A stretch of 12,796 bases of DNA from Irpex lacteus (Eukaryota > Basidiomycota > Agaricomycetes > Polyporales > Irpicaceae), in assembly GCA_001986395.2 (NCBI GenBank), contig MQVO02000256.1, positions 1-12,796 of the forward strand, read 5' to 3'. Under the pieces are notes generated by a model, which was given only the letters and a program-made list of their open reading frames with translations, was not told where the DNA came from and searched no databases. The translations under genes were made by a program, and so were the position numbers. This document shows positions 6,381 to 12,796 of this stretch, piece by piece (position 1 is the stretch's first letter; every line of letters starts with the position of its first letter).

Positions 6381-6432
6381 AAATTTATTAAATATATATT
6401 CTTTTTTTGATTTTATTTCTTCCCTTTTTTTT

Positions 6433-6463
6433 TAATTAAATTAAATTAAATTAAATTAAATTA
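6433..6463. repeat. TTAAA pentanucleotide tandem repeat
   Basis: Five perfect TTAAA units with partial units at both ends, in non-coding DNA just after a T run. Confidence 0.9.
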
Positions 6464-6607
6464 TTAAAAAGAAAAAGACCAAAATATATTATTACTTATA
6501 AAAATTTATAAGAAAATAATACATGCCCCCCTTTTTTTATTTATAGAGGGCAGTGCAACGTTAGCTCTGGAAAAGAAAGTTAAATCTAACTTTCCTTTAT
6601 TCTTTTT

Positions 6608-6641
6608 CTCCTTTTTTTTATTATTATAAAAAATAAAAAGG
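6608..6641. repeat. Poly(T)/poly(A) hairpin
   Basis: CTCCTTTTTTTTATTATTATAAAAAATAAAAAGG forms an imperfect stem of the CCTTTTTTTT family. It lies 20 bases beyond the 3' end of trnE (minus). Confidence 0.55.
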
Positions 6642-6660
6642 CATAAAGAAATTAAGAATA

Positions 6661-6731
6661 TAGTCTTTATCAGAATCGAACTGATACTTGCTACGTGAAG
6701 GGTAGCTGTACTGCCTTTATACAAAAAGACC
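6661..6731 (-). tRNA. trnE(uuc): tRNA-Glu (UUC) with C at position 33
   Basis: On the minus strand this is a complete 71-base cloverleaf. The acceptor pairs GGTCTTT with AAAGACT (G-U at the first pair), with discriminator A. The D stem is GTAT/GTAC. The anticodon stem GCTAC/GTAGC is perfect, and the T arm is ATCAG/CTGAT with loop TTCGATT. The loop is CCTTCAC, so the anticodon is UUC (Glu). Position 33 is C, where tRNAs almost always have U to make the U-turn. All else looks functional. It lies 20 bases from trnM on the same strand, so the two are probably co-transcribed. Confidence 0.85.
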
Positions 6732-6751
6732 CGGTCTTTATTTTATTTCTA

Positions 6752-6823
6752 TTGCGGCATCAGGAATTGAACCTGCTCTAACAGCTCATGAGGCTATTGT
6801 GCCAACCTTTACACTATACCGCA
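6752..6823 (-). tRNA. trnM(cau): tRNA-Met (CAU), initiator-like
   Basis: On the minus strand the acceptor TGCGGTA pairs with TGCCGCA, with discriminator A. The D stem is GTG/CAC with a GG-containing loop. The anticodon stem ATAGC/GCTGT (one wobble) closes loop CTCATGA with anticodon CAU. The T arm is GCAGG/CCTGA with loop TTCAATT and a mismatch at its outer pair. The T-A start of the acceptor and the overall form resemble fungal mitochondrial initiator Met tRNAs, but elongator use or a modified-C Ile tRNA cannot be excluded from sequence alone. Confidence 0.85.
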
Positions 6824-6949
6824 TGTATGGACACTATCTTATTATTAAGATTCCACCCCTACTCTTTTCTTTCTATGAGTTAGAGCATCCTTCCCTAAAC
6901 TGCGTTTCGATCAATTAATGTCTTTTTGTTGAACAGTTTTATTATCATA

Positions 6950-7004
6950 CCCCAAAAAACTAGGGTCGCTATCGCGGTAGAATTAATTATAACTAGTTTT
7001 TTGG
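6950..7004. repeat. Hairpin element with a GC-containing loop, CCCCAAAAAACTAG family
   Basis: CCCCAAAAAACTAG and CTAGTTTTTTGG arms flank a loop that holds GGTCGCTATCGCGGTAG, absent from most copies, plus AATTAATTATAA. It is followed by the usual GGATTG. Confidence 0.85.
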
Positions 7005-7332
7005 TGGATTGTTTGGATTTATAATATTCATTCCTTGTTTATTACACATGCCTTCCTCTTTATCGATGGAACTATCCCTTTCCACCCACACCTTTAAGTC
7101 TTACTAGTCTCCTATTAAACTTTCATAGATCTTAAACTTGGATATATCTTATTACTTGCTGAAATCTTATTACTCTTTCCTTACTTCAAAATATAATGAA
7201 AATGAGAGACTTGGTTTAAGTTATACTCTCTTATATTTTACTATCATTTATAGCTATTTTACTATCGTTAATAGATATTAATAAACCTTTTTTAATCTTA
7301 ATATCCAATATATAATAATAATCTTCACAGAT

Positions 7333-7380
7333 CCCCCAAAAAACTAGGAATTATAATTAATTCTAACTAGTTTTTGGGGG
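7333..7380. repeat. Near-perfect hairpin element, CCCCAAAAAACTAG family
   Basis: CCCCCAAAAAACTAG, GAATTATAATTAATTC, TAACTAGTTTTTGGGGG. The palindrome is close to complete, loop included, and is the best representative of the family in this window. Confidence 0.92.
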
Positions 7381-7686
7381 TTATTTTAAAACTAGAATCT
7401 AAATTTACCTAGTTTTCTTCTATTTTTAATAAATTATTATAGTTTTCTCCTTTTTTATTTAATTAAAAAAAGGGTAGAGAGAATTATAGTTAGTAAGAAG
7501 AGAGATTGTATATATTAATAATTATTTTATGTTTTTATATCTTTATTTTTTTTAATAAATTATTTTAGTAAAATTTATACTCTCTTATATAATTAAATAC
7601 TTTTTTTATTTAGATATAACTTAAATTAAAATATATTTATTTAATTATTTTTATTTATAATATTTTATTTAATTTTATGTATTCTT

Positions 7687-7802
7687 CCCCAAAAAACTAG
7701 TTATAATTCTTTCATCCGCGATTATTAAAATTTAATTAAATTAAATTTTAATTAGAGCCTAGTTTTTTGGAATGGAATTAGAAATAATTAGTTTTTTTGG
7801 GT
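7687..7802. repeat. Composite hairpin: expanded element plus a second right arm
   Basis: The arms CCCCAAAAAACTAG (7687-7700) and CTAGTTTTTTGG (7759-7770) enclose an enlarged loop containing a nested AT palindrome (7722-7758) that recurs at 12717-12748. A further right half, AATTAGAAATAATTAGTTTTTTTGGG (7776-7802), follows directly, as if two elements had recombined. Confidence 0.8.
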
Positions 7803-9340
7803 GGATGATTAAACTATAGATCCAGCAATGACAATAAAGCAATAGGATTACAATTATATTGAAAATATGAATATTAAGATTTAATTTATGATTTAGTTTA
7901 AACTATTATATAAGAATCATCTGTTCCCTTTTTAATATCTTAACTTTAAATTAAAATAAAATTTATTACTAACTCCCTTTTTTTTATAAAACAAAAGAAT
8001 AAGCCACTCTACCAGAAAGTGGCTGGGCTGAAAGATTTTTTTATTGACAATAATTGAGCATATAGTCTATTTAATAAATTAGTAATGTTAAACTTAATAC
8101 TTTACAGTACTTACATTTACATCCTATCAAGAAATGTTCTATTTCTTAAAAAATTAAAATATACTAAAGATATTTTAATGATAGTATCTAGGGGATAGTT
8201 TCGTGCATTTATTCCTTCAGCACTTATCTAATATGTTTGTGGCTACCCAACTATGCATTTTTAATTTTTTATGCAATTATTTCAACAATTGGTACACTAT
8301 AGAAACACAGCCTATTGATCCTTTCGTACTAGAAGGTCTCTCCCTTTTTACTATTTATCCCTCCAGAAGATAGGGACCATACTGACTCACGTCGTATTAA
8401 ACCCAACTCGCGTAACCTTTTAATCGGCGAACAGCCGAACCCTTCCGAGCTTTTGCCCCCGGAGGATAGGTTGAGTCGACATCGAGGTGCCAAACAGCTG
8501 GGACAATGTGTACTCTCACCAGCTATCAGCCTGTTATCCCTAGCGTAACTTTTATCGATTGATCCCCGTCTATTCCATAATATAGCGAGGGGTCACTATG
8601 CCCTACTTACGTATCTGTCCGACTTCTAAGTCTATCAGTTAAGCATGCTCTAGCCATTACGCCATTACAACCTTTATCACTGGTTGATTGATCTCCTTTC
8701 AAAAATCTAGCTATACCTTAAAAATTTTTAATAAAAATAATAAATAATCATCAATTTTAATAACAAATTGATTTTATATGTCTGTATATAAGCGTCTTAT
8801 ATTTTTTTTAATTAAAACTATGGATGCATTTTGATACTCTTTCAAAAGCGACCCCCCAGTCAAACTGCCCATTAGTCAACTATCTCTCTATCTATTAAAT
8901 AAGAGGTAAATTTAATCTGAAACCAAAGTCTTAAGGTATCTCACCTTTCGTCTATCGACATCCCTAATCACTTCATACTAAGGTTTGATTAACATGATGA
9001 CTAACTACAGTAAAGCTGCATAGGGTCTTCCCGTCCACCTGGAGGTAACCCGCATCTGCACGGGTAATTCAATTTCACTGAGCAAGTTGTAGAGACAGTG
9101 AGACCATCGTTAAACTATTGATACCGGACCACATTTAATGGCCAATTTATTTTGCTACCTTAGGATCCTCATAGTTAAGACCGCTATTAACCATTGATTT
9201 GATTAGTAATAGTTATCCTATCACCTCTCTTATTTATTTGGCATTGGGCAAGTTTCATCCAGAATACTATGATATTAATCATTGCTCTGAATTGTGTTTT
9301 TAGTAAACAGTCGGGGCCTCCGATTTTGTGCCACCTATAT

Positions 9341-9365
9341 CCTTTTTAAGAATTAAAAAAAAAGG
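9341..9365. repeat. Poly(T)/poly(A) hairpin inside rnl
   Basis: CCTTTTTAAGAATTAAAAAAAAAGGG forms a stem within a variable region of the rRNA gene, between conserved segments that remain intact on both sides. Confidence 0.6.
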
Positions 9366-10425
9366 GTAATAGGTTCCTCTTATCGTCTAACTTTAGAGGA
9401 GAACTTGCCGAGTTCCTTAACAACTTTTAGCTCTACGCCTTGGTATACTCTACCTACGAACCTGTCGGTTTAGGGTACGGTAGATTAAAATTAAAAATAA
9501 AATAATAATTGTTCCCCTTGCCCAAAGCCAGTGGCTTAAGGCAGGGGCAGTAAAGATTACTATTTAATTTAAAAAAAACTTTATTTTCCCGGTTCAAAAA
9601 GAACTTTAGGTTTTAAACTCATCAGTCAAAACATTGGTTTTGAACCTTAGAGGCCGCATTAACATAAGGAGGTTTAACCTTTCCTTATAACCCTTTCGTA
9701 TTCGGCGAGAAGTATTATAACTTCTTTTTACGTTACTCATGTCAGCATTATCTCTTCAGTATCCTATAAATAATGAAACACTATTTAATTTCAGGTTTCC
9801 TGAATGTTCTACTACCTAGATTTAGAATAGAATTATTTGACTATTCTAAAGCAACACGATATCGGTTGATTATTTAAGACCCGTTAAATTTTCGGTGCGA
9901 CATTCTGAAGACTGATACGTTGTTACAAACGGTCATTAAAAGATAGCGACTACCAGGCTCACTTTACAGTTGCGTTCAATTTTGCTACTACCTTAATTTC
10001 ACTTAATAATCATTTGGGACCTTGATTCGTGTTCTCGGCTGTTTCCGTCTTGACTACCCACCTTAGCATGAGTAGTCTGAATATCTATCATCAATTTATG
10101 TAATTCCGAGATTCTCTTCCATTGGTAAGATTTTTACGTCCCCGCAACTTAAACATTGATTATAATTAAAAATTATAATTTATTTGGAATTGAGTGCTGT
10201 ACCTTCATAAATTTTGTATAGATGTCATACCTACATATGTTTCGTAGAAAACCAGCTATCACTAGGTCAGATTGGCATTTCACCGCTTCCCTAAACTCAT
10301 CGGAGAATTATGCAACATTCACCCGTTCGATCCATTCATCATTTAAGATTAAAATCTGGTCTAGGGAAGATCACCTAGCTTCGGGTCTAATAGAAGTAAC
10401 TTATCCAACACTAATTTAGTTAATA

Positions 10426-10476
10426 CCCCAAAAACACTAGTAATTATAAATAATTCTAACTAGTTTTTTTGGGGGG
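10426..10476. repeat. Hairpin element inserted in rnl, CCCCAAAAAACTAG family
   Basis: CCCCAAAAACACTAG, loop AATTATAAATAATTC, TAACTAGTTTTTTTGGGGGG. It lies inside the rRNA gene with rRNA sequence on both sides. It would form an extra stem-loop in the transcript or be cut out; the sequence alone cannot tell. Confidence 0.9.
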
Positions 10477-10857
10477 TTTTACTAATTAAATTTTATGTCC
10501 AGTCGCTTTCGCTAGGGCTTTTAACCTTGCTACTCCATTAACTTGCTGACCCATTATGCAAAAGGTACGCCGTCATTTTAAAAAACTTCGACTGCTTATA
10601 GAGTTACTAATTCAAGACTATTTCACAATGTCTATAACATTACTTTTTCAACTTTTCCTTCACAGTACTTTTCACTATCGCTAAATTTATAATACTTAGC
10701 CTTAGAGGATGGTTCCCCTATATTCCGACAAGTTAACTCTCATCGTACTTTATATTTTTATTAGAATATTAATTTAATATTCGATAATTTTTTTAATTAC
10801 ACAGGACTTTCACCTTCTTTGGTTACTTTATTCATACTTATTTATTTAATATTTCTT

Positions 10858-10890
10858 CCCTTTTTTTTTATTATTAAATAAATAAAAAGG
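10858..10890. repeat. Poly(T)/poly(A) hairpin inside rnl
   Basis: CCC plus nine T, ATTATTAAATAAA, TAAAAAGG makes an imperfect stem in the 5' third of the rRNA gene. Confidence 0.6.
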
Positions 10891-11130
10891 TACATAAGAT
10901 AAATACTATAAAATATTTTTATTATTACTTTAATTGTAAAAAATTATCTTTTAGGCTAATCCGATTTCACTCACCATTACTCTCGGAGTCTCGGTTGATT
11001 TCCTTTCCTTTCCTTACTGAAATGGTTTACTTCAGGAAGTTTAAATATAAAGGTTTCCCTTAGGATCGCCACTTTATTTATTCCGTCCAGCCCCTCTCCC
11101 CCTAAAGATGATAGAGGATAGAGGATATTG

Positions 11131-11500
11131 GACAGTGGCTTTTGGTTTTATACCTCCTTTTTTATAAATTTGCTAGTTATCCTTAAATAACTCCTTTAAA
11201 ATACTATTTGATGTTAACTATATTGTCATCGATTCTTTTATTATTAAAAAAAGTTTTTTGTTTTATTAATTTATTTTTATTTGGGTTATCTATTAAAATT
11301 CGGCTTAAATTTAACAGCTCCCCGACGAAGTGTGGGACTTCAAAGAGTACCAGGAGCCGAGAGGCAGATTGTTTATTGATTCTGTATGTACACAAATTTC
11401 TTCCAGATTTGGTATCCATAGTAACCACTCCCCCCTAAATTAAAAAAGTATTGATTGAAGGGGGGAAAGCTTTATAGTTGTGAAGGTCTATGCTAATTAT
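11131..11500. other. Unassigned region upstream of rnl
   Basis: The stretch 11204-11438 is open on both strands (about 75 codons each way) but matches nothing I recognise. A GC-richer patch at 11310-11375 stands out from its AT-rich setting. A C6/G6 hairpin (11430-11465) follows. The rRNA promoter and 5' end may lie in the first part, but no clear promoter motif was seen. Confidence 0.45.
11430..11465. repeat. C6/G6 hairpin
   Basis: CCCCCC ... GGGGGG arms enclose an AT-rich 24-base loop, about 35 bases before the nad4 fragment. Confidence 0.65.
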
Positions 11501-11776
11501 ATTACCCTAACTATCTCTACAGTAGTATTAATTCTATCACTACAGATATGGTATTCCTTCTATATTTCTTTAAGTTAATATAAAGCAGTAGAGGATTATG
11601 TTACCTTATTGTCATCTACATATGGAGCCATTAATCTATACATAGTTATACTTACTACCTTTATAACGCCTATCTATGTACTAGCTAGTTGGAATAATGT
11701 ATATCATAATGTACCTGCATTTATAATTGCTATATTTGTAGTGCTAGATATTCTTCTTTTTGATATTTTATTTTAA
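11501..11776 (+). pseudogene. nad4: nad4 fragment with in-frame stop
   Basis: The plus frame reads ITLTISTVVLILSLQIWYSF, a TAA stop at 11558, then YGAINLYIVILTTFITPIYV, LASWNNVYHNVP and FIIAIFVVLDILLFDILF. The second part matches the NADH dehydrogenase subunit 4 segment DGISLYFVLLTTFxxPxxxLxSWNN and the VLDLLLFYIFFE stretch after it. About 90 of some 480 codons are present. The conserved Glu that should follow is lost where the frame stops at 11774. It is a dead fragment, not an active complex I gene. It meets a LAGLIDADG piece tail-to-tail, the two frames overlapping by four bases. Confidence 0.85.
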
Positions 11777-12090
11777 GTACCTCCCCTATTCTTTTTATTA
11801 ATAATTACCTTCATTTGTTCGATCCACCGCATGTAGCTGTGAAGCTTCAGTCCTGTCAGAGGGTGAAGCCCGGAGAATAGAAGAAAAGTAACCACTGTTG
11901 TCAGATCCCGTAGTGAAGTCATAACCAAAGTATTATAACCATCTGATGTGTGAATCTTTACACGAGTGTTAAATAGTAGCCGCAGTGCTTCAAACAGTAC
12001 TAGATGTGGACGTTGCTTCAGACTAAAACAGAAATCACCGTTGGACTTAATATGGAAGGATCCTTCAGCAATAGTAAATCCTACTACCAT
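11773..12090 (-). pseudogene. LAGLIDADG homing endonuclease domain fragment
   Basis: The minus frame (105 codons) starts at the second LAGLIDADG motif in the form VVGFTIAEGSFHIKSNGDFC. It continues FSLKQRPHLVLFEALRLLFN, then DGYNTLVMTSLRDLTTVVTF, then FSGLHPLTGLKLHSYMRWIE. This is the complete second domain of a two-motif mitochondrial intron endonuclease; the acidic catalytic residue is the Glu of AEG. The first domain, which should lie at higher coordinates, is replaced by a hairpin arm starting at 12091, and no intron core flanks it. The frame is uninterrupted, but the annotated ATG is only the base context TTTTGGATGG at the hairpin edge, so expression is doubtful. It may be a recent break. 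Confidence 0.8.
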
Positions 12091-12112
12091 CCAAAAAAAC
12101 TAGTTAGAATTA
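12091..12112. repeat. Single left arm of the CCCCAAAAAACTAG hairpin family
   Basis: CCAAAAAAACTAGTTAGAATTA lacks a right arm. It begins at the exact point where the LAGLIDADG domain breaks off. Confidence 0.8.
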
Positions 12113-12291
12113 TTTTAGGGTACAGACTGTGTAATTTATTTAATTTTATTTTAAGTAGAGGGTCTATTTAACAATATAATTCTAACTAATACCCTTTGTG
12201 GAATATGGATAGACTAAGTAAATAGCTATCTATTATTTATTCTAATTCTCTTTAACCTAAAGGATAATAAATACTCTATTTATTTAACTGA

Positions 12292-12313
12292 GTGTCCTCC
12301 CTCCAATTAACTT
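12292..12313 (+). repeat. 22-bp direct repeat, copy 1
   Basis: GTGTCCTCCCTCCAATTAACTT is repeated exactly at 12357-12378, a period of 65 bases. It lies in AT-rich DNA without genes. Confidence 0.9.
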
Positions 12314-12356
12314 GGGTTCCAAAGAGTTAAGATTAGTACTAGAGGGATTCCCCCTT

Positions 12357-12378
12357 GTGTCCTCCCTCCAATTAACTT
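12357..12378 (+). repeat. 22-bp direct repeat, copy 2
   Basis: Exact copy of 12292-12313. The 43 bases between the copies hold no recognised feature. Confidence 0.9.
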
Positions 12379-12404
12379 ACAAATAATAACTAAAGAATCA
12401 GAGT

Positions 12405-12452
12405 CCCAAAAACACTAGGAATTAGAATTCATTCTAATTAGTTTTTTGGGGG
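12405..12452. repeat. Hairpin element, CCCCAAAAAACTAG family
   Basis: CCCAAAAACACTAG, GAATTAGAATTCATTC, TAATTAGTTTTTTGGGGG, then ATTG. The loop is itself a near palindrome. It shares the A-to-C variant AAAACACTAG with the copy inside rnl, pointing to a common origin of those two copies. Confidence 0.9.
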
Positions 12453-12796
12453 ATTGTTAGAATAAGAATAAATTTAAATTAAACAATTAAAATAAATTAA
12501 TGTTTGTTCTCTCAAAGATGAGTAAAGTTAAAGAATTTAAAGGGAGCTAGCGATTAATAATAAATAATCTTAGAATAATATTTTTTATAATTATTTAACT
12601 CTTTTCCCTACTCTATTTATTTAACTCTTCAAAAGAATAATAGTTTATTGTAATCACTCTCCACTCCACTTTAGTGGCTAGTGGCTTAATAAATTATTTA
12701 ATTATTTTGGTAGGGGTTATTAAAATTTAATTAAATTTTAATTAGGGCACCTATAATAACATTAAGACAAACTGATCTGATAGTTATAGTAGCTTA
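12453..12796. other. AT-rich 3' end of the window
   Basis: No gene can be assigned. A CCACT/AGTGG stem lies at 12666-12677 and a nested-type AT palindrome at 12717-12748. The last 48 bases read on the plus strand as APIITLRQTDLIVIVA in one frame, which might be the start or a piece of a gene beyond the window, but it is too short to name. Confidence 0.4.
12717..12748. repeat. AT palindrome, second copy of the nested repeat
   Basis: TTATTAAAATTTAATTAAA then TTTTAATTAGGGC matches 7722-7758, which has one extra TTAAA unit and ends GAGC. The first copy lies inside a family hairpin; this one stands alone. Confidence 0.75.

Larger units (their letters stand above)
5791..6660. other. Long intergenic region upstream of cox2
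   Basis: No gene is certain. It contains an AAGAAAATAA/TTATTTTCTT hairpin (5842-5869), a family hairpin, a long C/T-G/A hairpin, a GC-rich cluster and AT repeats. On the minus strand about 6125-6230 reads as a 36-codon hydrophobic stretch (ILYNTLGLAVVYLVLLNNI) with no start codon that I could not match to a mitochondrial protein. Confidence 0.5.
7005..8056. other. Gene-free AT-rich region between trnM and the rRNA 3' end
   Basis: No coding or RNA gene is recognisable on either strand. It contains two family hairpins (7333-7380 and the composite 7687-7802), a poly(T)/poly(A) hairpin (7449-7474) and a GCCACT ... AGTGGC stem at 8003-8023 just beyond the rRNA 3' end. Confidence 0.6.
8057..11130 (-). 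rRNA. rnl: Large-subunit ribosomal RNA
   Basis: Mitochondrial 23S-type rRNA on the minus strand, about 3.1 kb. Conserved segments appear in order: domain I GAAATCAACCGAGA (10989-11002) and GTAATGGTGAGTGAAATCGG (10961-10980); the GCTGACATGAGTAACG segment near 9735-9750; the helix 69-71 region TAACTATGAGGATCCTAAGGT near 9157-9177; peptidyl-transferase segments (8476-8549); and the sarcin-ricin loop AGTACGAAAGGA (8319-8330). I see no intron in the conserved core. Hairpin repeats sit in variable places (10426-10476, 10858-10890, 9341-9365). The 3' end is placed from alignment to the bacterial 23S end. The 5' end is uncertain: matches fade beyond about 11070, and the first 130 bases of the bacterial numbering could not be aligned. 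Confidence 0.95.

Noticed and set aside
6506..6724. Minus-strand 72-codon open frame
   Set aside because: It starts inside trnE and runs through T/A hairpins; its sequence is explained by the tRNA and simple repeats.
10222..10419. Plus-strand 65-codon open frame
   Set aside because: It lies antisense within the large-subunit rRNA gene and has no family resemblance.
11204..11438. Overlapping open frames on both strands (about 75 codons each)
   Set aside because: Neither translation shows a recognisable domain, and both strands are open equally; I kept only a note on the region.

Overview
The window is AT-rich fungal mitochondrial DNA, most likely from a repeat-rich filamentous fungus of basidiomycete type; I cannot name the species. 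The evidence is a large mitochondrial-type large-subunit rRNA gene (minus, about 8057-11130), a cox2 5' portion, mitochondrial tRNA genes on both strands, in-frame TGA that reads as Trp (genetic code 4), and remnants of intron homing endonucleases and of an invertron-type family B DNA polymerase.

Layout. Positions 1-1205 hold a tRNA cluster: trnV and trnH (minus) and trnA (plus) look sound; a trnK (plus) lacks part of its anticodon arm or variable region; a trnD-like and a trnF-like gene are damaged, both next to poly(T)/poly(A) hairpins. Positions 1370-4470 are a graveyard: a frameshifted DNA polymerase piece (plus), the C-terminal half of a GIY-YIG endonuclease (plus), a LAGLIDADG piece (minus) joined to the N-terminal half of a GIY-YIG endonuclease (minus), and a nad5 piece with a stop (minus). 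Positions 4783-5742 (minus) hold cox2, conserved only for its first 156 codons and then continuing as a Ser/Asn-rich tail without the CuA centre. Positions 5932-8056 are mostly non-coding: hairpins, a GC-rich cluster with a G-quadruplex motif, and trnE and trnM (minus). The rRNA gene follows, then a nad4 piece (plus, in-frame stop), a LAGLIDADG piece (minus) and unassigned AT-rich DNA with repeats.

The most notable feature is a dispersed family of palindromic elements, about 42-55 bp, of the form CCCCAAAAAACTAG - AT-rich loop - CTAGTTTTTTGGGG, often followed by GGATTG. There are seven well-preserved copies, one expanded composite and three single arms. One copy lies inside the rRNA gene. Arms or copies lie at the edges of the polymerase duplication, the nad5 piece and a LAGLIDADG piece. 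This suggests (inference) that the hairpins take part in, or mark, the recombination that scattered gene fragments here. A second, simpler hairpin family (CCTTTTTTTT...AAAAAAAAGG) accompanies it. Genes that appear functional are the rRNA and about five tRNAs; cox2 needs a downstream exon or an intact copy elsewhere.
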